Positions 1-5,008 of a stretch of 5,008 nucleotides of DNA are shown piece by piece. Under the pieces are notes generated by a model. That model searched no databases. It was not told where the DNA came from and was given only the letters and a program-made list of their open reading frames with translations. How positions within the stretch are numbered: the first letter of the stretch is position 1; every line of letters begins with the position of its first letter. The position numbers were made by a program, and so were the translations under genes. Origin of the DNA: Dehalococcoidia bacterium (lineage in GTDB: Bacteria; Chloroflexota; Dehalococcoidia; GIF9; UBA5629); assembly GCA_014384515.1 (NCBI GenBank), contig JACNFS010000162.1, positions 1 through 5,008 of the forward strand, in the 5' to 3' direction.

Positions 1-2103
1 CAGAAGGAGCAGGCAACTTGCTTGATACAGCCTTTCTATGCCACCCTCGGAGTTGGATATGCTTTCCACAGGAAAGCGCCACAATCCGACCTTTGGCACT
101 GCCGTCAGTTCCAGCTCTATGCCCAAGTGTCGATTGCCGAGGACTATCTTCTCAATGTCTGCGATTTCTCCCCAAGAATCAAGATGATGGTCATCTAAAG
201 CAAGCCCGGGTACTTGATAATAGGCCTGTTCATTGTGTCCGCCGCCAAGTAGGTTTACGTTCCACTCACTGCCAAAAATAGCTTGAATAGATGAATCGCT
301 CATGTTCCTTAATTGATAGCTTATCTCTATCTTCTCTTCTCCTGCATCCAACGTGACTTCCTTCTGCACCTCAAAGGGTAGGCTTTTCCTACGAATGCTT
401 AGAACCCCGCTTCGTCTTAGCCAGACTTTCGTTTTGTCGCCTTTTTTCTCCACCGAGAATTCGTAAGGCTGGCCAGCAAAGTTCCCCAGGTCTGTATAAG
501 AATTGTTGGCAAATTCCTTCAGTTTTGTGCTGTGGCTGAAGAAGTGGTCGATAAGACTGGACCGCAGATACCGATCATAGACCAAAGAGCGAGAAGGCTC
601 CTTATCTTTTACTCTTATTGAGTCATGTATGCTGGGAATGGCACCTTCCCCTCCCGTCTGCTTCTCAGAGGCTGCCTCGGTCAACACTCGATGGTAAGCC
701 TCTGGTCTTCTAGCCACTGTACTGAACAAGTTATACTTGTGACGGCGAACATCCCACTCAAAAATAGATCCACCTTCTTCAGGGCTTAGATAAACGGAAA
801 AAGCACTGCCATCGATAAGCAATTCCTCAACACCATCCCCATCAAAGTCAGTCTTTTCCCATTCCAGCCATGGGCGCTCTGAACGGAAGACTCTCCCCAA
901 CCATGAACGATGCTGGTGAATTATCCTATCGGCCTTGTCCTCTGCTTGAATGAGATGGCTATAAGTGGTTGCCCGAATATCAGCCAGGTAAATTCCGCCA
1001 AAAACGCCGTGCCAGTAGGGACAGTTGCATTGCGCTTTCCACAGCTCGTCGAGCCCACAATCATCTCTATTCAGAGCCCGGGCCCGGTAGACTTTTTGAT
1101 GGACACGAAGCATTTTCTTGTGCATTCGATTTATCTCTGGATACTTAACCAGAAAATTACGCCATAAACCACTATGCATGAACTGGATCACGTCCGGACG
1201 CTCTTCAGCTTCCAGTTCACGTTTGAGTTTAGCGTATCTCCAGGACTTCTCAGCTGGCAGAGACCACTCTAGCATTTCATCGTAAGCAGCAGACGGTAAA
1301 TAAATCCTACCTAGAGGCGGAAACCGACCAGCATATTCACCCAGCGGGAGAGTATGTAGCCAGTCTTGGTTGCGTTCTAACTCGGTGAAGAACTTGTCTA
1401 CCCACCGGTCTCGCCAGCAATAGTCATAGGTTCCTGGCCAGACACCAAATTTCTCACCATCGTCACCCAATATCGCTATCCTACCCTCTTTGTCCGAAGC
1501 CTCCTCGGCCAAATAGGCAATAACCTTGTCTACATGATGCCAGGGTATGGAGTAGCGCAAATGCTTACTGATGGGAAATACTTTTACAAAACGGCCCTCC
1601 TCTTCAGTGACATAGTAACCGAAGAGGTGTTTGTCATCTAGCCCTACCGACTTGAAGGCGGCATCATCGACCAGCGTCCATTCTACCCCTGCCTGAGCCA
1701 GAATCTTTGCCAGGTATGGCTCCCAGACTCGCTCTGCCAGCCACAGTCCGGTTGTTTTAGAGCCAAATTCCTGATTGATGGTGGCACTCATTTTGGCAAT
1801 CTGCCCCAACTTATCAGCGTCGGGAATGGCTGTCAAGATAGGCTCATAATAGGCGCCACCCATAATTTCTACTTGACTCCGGCTCACTAATCCAGCCAGT
1901 CGGTGGAAAAACTCGGGACGACTTTGCTTCAGCCAATCAATAAGGCAACCGCTGTAATGGAGGGAAAGACGGATAGCAGGATGCCTTTCCAGTGCTTCAA
2001 CCATAGGTAGATATGCCTGCTGGTAAGCCTGCTCAAAGACCCAGGGAAAGTTACCTAGTGGCTGATGGTTATGGATGGCCAGGCCAAGATATATTTGTCT
2101 CAC
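1..2103 (-). CDS. GH57 4-alpha-glucanotransferase / alpha-amylase-like enzyme, 3' end cut by the window edge
   Basis: Expected role: cytoplasmic transfer of alpha-1,4-glucan segments between chains (disproportionation), possibly with some hydrolysis. I translated the frame by hand: 701 codons with no stop to the left edge. All the GH57 signatures are visible: HNHQP at residues 11-15; GGAYYEPIL at 82-90; WLAERVWEP at 121-129 with E124 as expected nucleophile; GDDGEKFGVW at 213-222 with D215 as expected acid/base; and LPLGEYAGR at 252-260. These sit almost exactly where they do in Thermococcus litoralis 4-alpha-glucanotransferase (E123, D214; 659 residues). The middle part (about 295-380, including CNCPYWHGVFGGIYL at 359-373) and the long beta-rich C-terminal part match the AmyA/glucanotransferase middle and C-terminal domains (formerly DUF1925 and DUF1926). 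D419, D421 and D423 form a DxDxDG motif. The start is GTG at 2103: an in-frame TGA lies four codons upstream, and the next ATG (residue 34) would remove the first motif. It lies 30 bases after the preceding GH57 gene. An alpha-amylase activity cannot be excluded. Confidence 0.93.
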   Translation of the reverse strand, partial: MRQIYLGLAIHNHQPLGNFPWVFEQAYQQAYLPMVEALERHPAIRLSLHYSGCLIDWLKQSRPEFFHRLAGLVSRSQVEIMGGAYYEPILTAIPDADKLGQIAKMSATINQEFGSKTTGLWLAERVWEPYLAKILAQAGVEWTLVDDAAFKSVGLDDKHLFGYYVTEEEGRFVKVFPISKHLRYSIPWHHVDKVIAYLAEEASDKEGRIAILGDDGEKFGVWPGTYDYCWRDRWVDKFFTELERNQDWLHTLPLGEYAGRFPPLGRIYLPSAAYDEMLEWSLPAEKSWRYAKLKRELEAEERPDVIQFMHSGLWRNFLVKYPEINRMHKKMLRVHQKVYRARALNRDDCGLDELWKAQCNCPYWHGVFGGIYLADIRATTYSHLIQAEDKADRIIHQHRSWLGRVFRSERPWLEWEKTDFDGDGVEELLIDGSAFSVYLSPEEGGSIFEWDVRRHKYNLFSTVARRPEAYHRVLTEAASEKQTGGEGAIPSIHDSIRVKDKEPSRSLVYDRYLRSSLIDHFFSHSTKLKEFANNSYTDLGNFAGQPYEFSVEKKGDKTKVWLRRSGVLSIRRKSLPFEVQKEVTLDAGEEKIEISYQLRNMSDSSIQAIFGSEWNVNLLGGGHNEQAYYQVPGLALDDHHLDSWGEIADIEKIVLGNRHLGIELELTAVPKVGLWRFPVESISNSEGGIERLYQASCLLLL

Positions 2104-2117
2104 TTGCTTCGTTCAAA

Positions 2118-2122
2118 TCCTC
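2118..2122 (-). promoter_or_regulatory. Probable weak ribosome binding site for the GTG-started GH57 gene
   Basis: GAGGA lies in the 30-base gap between the two GH57 genes, 14 bases before the GTG start at 2103. The spacing is longer than the usual 5-10 bases. The GAGG can also pair with a CCTC just upstream (4-bp stem, 4-base loop). Together with the GTG start this suggests modest or coupled translation. No better purine-rich site is closer to the start. Confidence 0.35.
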
Positions 2123-2133
2123 GCCTGAGGTGG

Positions 2134-3426
2134 TTAATGAAGAAGTTTATCGGTTATCTTGTCCCTCAGATTTCTGGCAACTACCAATCTATGGTAATAC
2201 TCCTTCTTGATATCTTCATCAGCTTGGCTAAGATTGATAGCCCGATAAGCATTAACAATACCCTGCCATTGCTCAAGCAATCCCTTGTGAACCAAATTGA
2301 TGTCCCACATTGGTCTTCGGCTCGCCCACCAAAACTGACAGCTGTGCAATCCCATATCAAGCAAACCGCGAGCGATAGTGGCGGACTGTCTAGTTTCATC
2401 ACTATCGCTAATCTTGGTGGCCTTGTCTACCAGTTCAAGGCATATCCCCAAATGTTCCCATTGGAGACGGTGAATCTCATTATCCTTATTCATCCATAAT
2501 GGATAAGGATTGCCAGCAGCCAAATCTCCATGAGAAGTGCTCCACGATGATGGTCTTGGTTCCACAGCCTCGCCGAACGAGAAAAGCTCCAGAAGTTGAC
2601 TTACAGTCACGGCCTGCACCGCTGGAGCCGCCCTGGTATCCTTACGCAAAGTGCCCTGCCGATGAGCTGAAACTGTGGCCTGTTTCGAAACAGCCAAGCT
2701 CTGTCTGGAAGGTCTGATTTGCTTATAAACCTCAGCAAGAAATAACTCCTCCCAGTGCTTAATATGGTGACCAAAGGTTTCAGCATCCGTGGCTGTGACC
2801 ACATATATCTCTTCTTTATCTCCTTTGATTTGCACCAAGTTGTCCAAGAACTCGGATGGCCCTGCGGTTTCAAAAGATATTTTGTTGCTGACTATGTCGT
2901 CACGAAAGAATGTTGCTAGACGCTCGCCTTCATATTCAACATAGTGAATCATGTCCACTGGCCAATTATTTGGGCAGGCAATCCCACTCAATGTAATCCA
3001 TTGATGTCCAGAATTCATGATCGGCGAGACTATTTCTTTACTGTAGCACATCTCAGGCGAGAAAAAACCCCGCGCCTTGTACACCTTGCCCAAGAAACGT
3101 CTATTGGTTTTCACATTGAGTTGAATTTGCCTGTCTATCTCTTTTCGAGAAATAAGTGGCAGGATAGGATGATATTTGCCACTACCAGTGAACTCTATCT
3201 GACCTCTCTTGGCCAGCCGGGCAAGTCCATCGATAATGTCGTCATGCCCACAGTCGTGAAGCATCTCAGTTAGGACACCATTGATGTTCACTGTGACTCT
3301 GGCATGAGGATATTGGAGTAAAACCTTCAGCAGTGGTCGGTAAGATTCATCGCAAATCTTATGTAAAACACTGGGAGATTGAGTCGGCGGTTGATAGAAA
3401 TGGAGAAGTTGTGCCCAGTAAATCAT
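2134..3426 (-). CDS. Glycoside hydrolase family 57 protein (amylase/amylopullulanase-like), 430 residues
   Basis: A compact GH57 enzyme predicted to act on alpha-glucan in the cytoplasm; no signal peptide is visible. The motifs in order are: LLHFYQPP at 7-14 (HxxQP); FTGSGKYHPILPLI at 79-92; GFFSPEMCYS at 120-129 with E125 as expected nucleophile; and ATDAETFGHH at 212-221 with D214 as expected acid/base. SSWSTSHGDLAAGNPYPLW at 293-311 may be the substrate-site loop. Residues about 317-430 look like the helical C-terminal region of the family. An Arg/Ser/Ala/Gln-rich stretch at about 236-275 looks like a variable linker or loop. It lacks the glucanotransferase C-terminal domains of the gene that follows, so the two are not recent duplicates. 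The ATG overlaps the stop of the ROK kinase gene as ATGA (3423-3426), with no clear Shine-Dalgarno, so it is probably translationally coupled. Substrate specificity cannot be read from the motifs; amylase, pullulanase-like or transferase activity are all possible. Confidence 0.9.
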   Translation of the reverse strand: MIYWAQLLHFYQPPTQSPSVLHKICDESYRPLLKVLLQYPHARVTVNINGVLTEMLHDCGHDDIIDGLARLAKRGQIEFTGSGKYHPILPLISRKEIDRQIQLNVKTNRRFLGKVYKARGFFSPEMCYSKEIVSPIMNSGHQWITLSGIACPNNWPVDMIHYVEYEGERLATFFRDDIVSNKISFETAGPSEFLDNLVQIKGDKEEIYVVTATDAETFGHHIKHWEELFLAEVYKQIRPSRQSLAVSKQATVSAHRQGTLRKDTRAAPAVQAVTVSQLLELFSFGEAVEPRPSSWSTSHGDLAAGNPYPLWMNKDNEIHRLQWEHLGICLELVDKATKISDSDETRQSATIARGLLDMGLHSCQFWWASRRPMWDINLVHKGLLEQWQGIVNAYRAINLSQADEDIKKEYYHRLVVARNLRDKITDKLLH

Positions 3427-4418
3427 GCTTCTGTGTTCCGGTCTAATTGTTGCTCAAAAGTATGAACAGCGGCACCCACTATCCCGGCATTGCTACCGAG
3501 GCGAGCCCGAACGATGCGCACTGTCCGGGCTGGCAACTGGAAAGCTCTCTCTTTCACTACCTTCCGGGCTGGTTCAAGCAGCATGTCTCCCATTTTGGAC
3601 AAGCCGCCACCAATAACAATCAGCTCAGGATTGAAGATATTGACTAGGTTTGCCAGGCCAATGCCCAAATAATTGGCGGCCTTAGTCACCACATCGCAGG
3701 CTAGATGGTCACCTTGCCTGGCTGCCAAAGCTACTGTCTCAGCGGTAATGGTTTCAAGCCTAGCCTCAGCCAGTTGAGCGATAGAGCTTGTCTCGCCTTG
3801 ATTTAGACGCCTAACTGCTTCTCTGGCCACGGCTGTGCCTGAAGCCAGAGCTTCCAGGCAACCGAAGTTGCCGCAATTGCATTGCGGCCCGTGAGCCTCT
3901 ATTGTCATATGTCCTATTTCCCCAGCGCAGCCATTGGCTCCAGAATAGAGTTTGCCATTTGTAATGATACCACCTCCGATACCCGTGCTTACCGTAAGAT
4001 AGACCAAATTATCCACCCGCTTTCCAGCTCCAAAACGATGCTCTCCCAAAGCAGCAGCGCTGGCGTCATTGATAAGATAGGTGGCTACGCCCAACCTATC
4101 AGCCAGAATATCCCCTAAGGGAACATCGTGCCAATCAGGCAAATTGGGAGAGGTAGTTATAATCCCTTTTTCGGTGTCCAGAATTCCAGCAGCAGCAATG
4201 CCAATGCCAGTTAGTTCGGAGGTTTTCAGCTTGGCTTTGGCTGTAGCCCCGTTCACAGCAGATAACAACCTATTAATTACTGCTTCAGGGCCTTCATCAG
4301 CCAGAGTCAAGCAGTAGTTCCGAGATACTATTTTGCCGCTGGGAAGAACTGCCGCAGCGATGATTTTGGTCCCCCCCAAATCCACGGCTAAGACTGGCCC
4401 TCGGCTACCTTCTTGCAC
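3423..4418 (-). CDS. ROK-family sugar kinase, probable glucokinase
   Basis: Predicted to phosphorylate a hexose, most likely glucose to glucose-6-phosphate, with ATP in the cytoplasm. At 331 residues it is normal length for a ROK kinase. Visible signatures: the phosphate loop DLGGTK at 13-18; IAAAGILD at 74-81; NDASAAALGE at 117-126 with D118 as expected catalytic base; the second phosphate region VSTGIGGGI at 143-151; GEIGHM at 166-171 with sugar-binding E167 and H170; and CNCGNFGCLEA at 180-190, the ROK zinc site (C180, C182, C187 with H170), followed by E189. LGIGLANLVNIFNPELIVIGGG in the C-terminal half is the adenosine-side region. There is no N-terminal helix-turn-helix, so it is an enzyme rather than a ROK repressor. 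The start is GTG at 4418, inside the end of glgA (14-base overlap), five residues before the first core strand. The context of glucan enzymes favours glucose as substrate, but other hexoses (N-acetylmannosamine, fructose, allose) are handled by relatives. Confidence 0.92.
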   Translation of the reverse strand: MQEGSRGPVLAVDLGGTKIIAAAVLPSGKIVSRNYCLTLADEGPEAVINRLLSAVNGATAKAKLKTSELTGIGIAAAGILDTEKGIITTSPNLPDWHDVPLGDILADRLGVATYLINDASAAALGEHRFGAGKRVDNLVYLTVSTGIGGGIITNGKLYSGANGCAGEIGHMTIEAHGPQCNCGNFGCLEALASGTAVAREAVRRLNQGETSSIAQLAEARLETITAETVALAARQGDHLACDVVTKAANYLGIGLANLVNIFNPELIVIGGGLSKMGDMLLEPARKVVKERAFQLPARTVRIVRARLGSNAGIVGAAVHTFEQQLDRNTEA

Positions 4419-5008
4419 AGCCTTTTAGCTCCAGGGCCCTATAATAAAGAGACTGATACTTCTTGGCAGAAGATTCCCAGGAAAAATCAAGCGCCATTAT
4501 TCGCTGTATCGCCTTATGCCAGCCTTCCCTGTCTTTATAGGCATCCACTGCTCGCTGGACTGCGGTTGACATGGCTTTGGAATCGTAGTCCCGAAAGACG
4601 AAACCGGTACCCTCATTGAGGTCTTTCGTTAAATCCTGGACAGTGTCGGCCAAGCCGCCGGTGCGGCGAACCACCGGTATAGCCCCATAACGCATAGCGA
4701 TGAGTTGCCCCAGACCGCAGGGTTCAAATCGGGACGGCATCAAGAATATATCGCAGCCAGCATAGATAAGATGGGCAAGGCCATTATCAAAAGTCAAAAA
4801 GGCGGCTAGTTGCTTCGGATATCTATCGGCCGCTTGTTTGAGCAAGCTATGATAGCGCTCTTTGCCTTTGCCCAAGATAACCATTTGGGCTTGCGTCTTC
4901 TGCAGCAAGAAATCGAGACTCTCTGCTAGGATGTCTAAACCTTTCTGCTCATCAAGGCGGGATACCATACCAATAAGAGGTATTTCGGCATTCTCGGGCA
5001 GCCCCGCT
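4405..5008 (-). CDS. glgA: Glycogen/starch synthase (GT5), C-terminal 200 residues; 5' end outside the window
   Basis: Glycogen synthase adds glucose from a nucleotide sugar (ADP-glucose in most bacteria) to the non-reducing end of an alpha-1,4-glucan. This fragment is the second Rossmann lobe of a GT-B fold. IPLIGMVSRLDEQKGLD opens the nucleotide-binding lobe. YAGCDIFLMPSRFEPCGLGQL follows at fragment residues about 82-102, with E95 in FEPCGL as the conserved catalytic-site glutamate, and then VVRRTGGLADTV at about 112-123. The N-terminal lobe with the KxGG motif lies beyond the right edge; a typical GlgA has 470-500 residues, so more than half is missing. The frame is open to the edge, and the methionine at 4968 is internal. 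The last codons and TAG overlap the kinase start by 14 bases. The strong FEPCGL and RRTGGLADTV match makes a GT4 transferase unlikely. Confidence 0.95.
   Translation of the reverse strand, partial: AGLPENAEIPLIGMVSRLDEQKGLDILAESLDFLLQKTQAQMVILGKGKERYHSLLKQAADRYPKQLAAFLTFDNGLAHLIYAGCDIFLMPSRFEPCGLGQLIAMRYGAIPVVRRTGGLADTVQDLTKDLNEGTGFVFRDYDSKAMSTAVQRAVDAYKDREGWHKAIQRIMALDFSWESSAKKYQSLYYRALELKGCARR
4429..4432 (-). promoter_or_regulatory. Probable ribosome binding site of the ROK kinase gene, inside glgA
   Basis: GGAG lies 10 bases upstream of the GTG at 4418, within the last codons of glgA. It supports that GTG as the start. It also implies that the kinase is translated from the glgA message, with ribosomes finishing glgA close to the new start. 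Confidence 0.45.

Noticed and set aside
18..281. A short plus-strand open frame with several cysteines near the left edge
   Set aside because: It is antisense to the C-terminal domain of the long GH57 gene, whose frame stays open to position 1.
960..1020. An apparent one-base deletion in the long GH57 gene near the YWHGVFGG motif
   Set aside because: It came from miscounting the A run. The sequence has five A's there, which keeps YWHGVFGGIYL in frame, and the gene is open through the region.
2065..2499. A 144-codon plus-strand open frame across the GH57 junction
   Set aside because: It is antisense to strongly recognised GH57 coding sequence, shows no family motif and has no convincing ribosome site. 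It is treated as a shadow.
2482..2510. Inverted repeat ATCCTTAT ... ATAAGGAT with an inner ATCCAT/ATGGAT
   Set aside because: It lies inside the short GH57 gene, over codons for the PLWMNKDNE segment. The loop is 13 bases and there is no T tract, so it is probably a by-product of codon composition rather than an operator or terminator.
2944..3273. A 109-codon plus-strand open frame
   Set aside because: It lies wholly antisense to the catalytic core of the short GH57 and has no recognisable domain.
3423..4418. The ROK protein as a transcriptional repressor (NagC/XylR type)
   Set aside because: The phosphate loop begins at residue 13, leaving no room for an N-terminal helix-turn-helix, and the kinase residues are all present.

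Overview
The window is a bacterial chromosomal segment of roughly balanced GC. It is filled almost end to end by four co-directional genes on the minus strand, read from right to left. All four belong to storage alpha-glucan (glycogen-type) metabolism. Both outer genes are cut by the window edges. No RNA genes, mobile elements, CRISPR arrays, or stretches over 300 bases without a gene are visible. The plus-strand open frames are short antisense shadows of these genes.

In transcription order: (1) 5008-4405, the C-terminal part of a GT5 glycogen/starch synthase (GlgA); (2) 4418-3423, a ROK-family sugar kinase, probably a glucokinase; (3) 3426-2134, a compact 430-residue GH57 enzyme of unassigned specificity; (4) 2103-1, a long second GH57 protein with the layout of the Thermococcus-type 4-alpha-glucanotransferase, whose frame stays open to the left edge for 701 codons. 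The junctions are a 14-base overlap, a 4-base ATGA overlap and a 30-base gap. There is no room for internal promoters or terminators, so this is very probably one operon.

The genes fit together as follows. GlgA extends the alpha-1,4-glucan. The two GH57 enzymes trim or rearrange it. 4-alpha-glucanotransferases release glucose, and the ROK kinase would trap that glucose as glucose-6-phosphate.

Taxonomy can only be inferred. GH57-type glucan enzymes with GlgA and a ROK kinase suggest an anaerobic or thermophile-related bacterial lineage. The general look of the proteins recalls Chloroflexota (Dehalococcoidia/Anaerolineae), but this is an impression from memory. Nothing here looks like a wholly new system. 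The most useful points are the tight pairing of two divergent GH57 enzymes with a kinase, and the unassigned activity of the shorter GH57.
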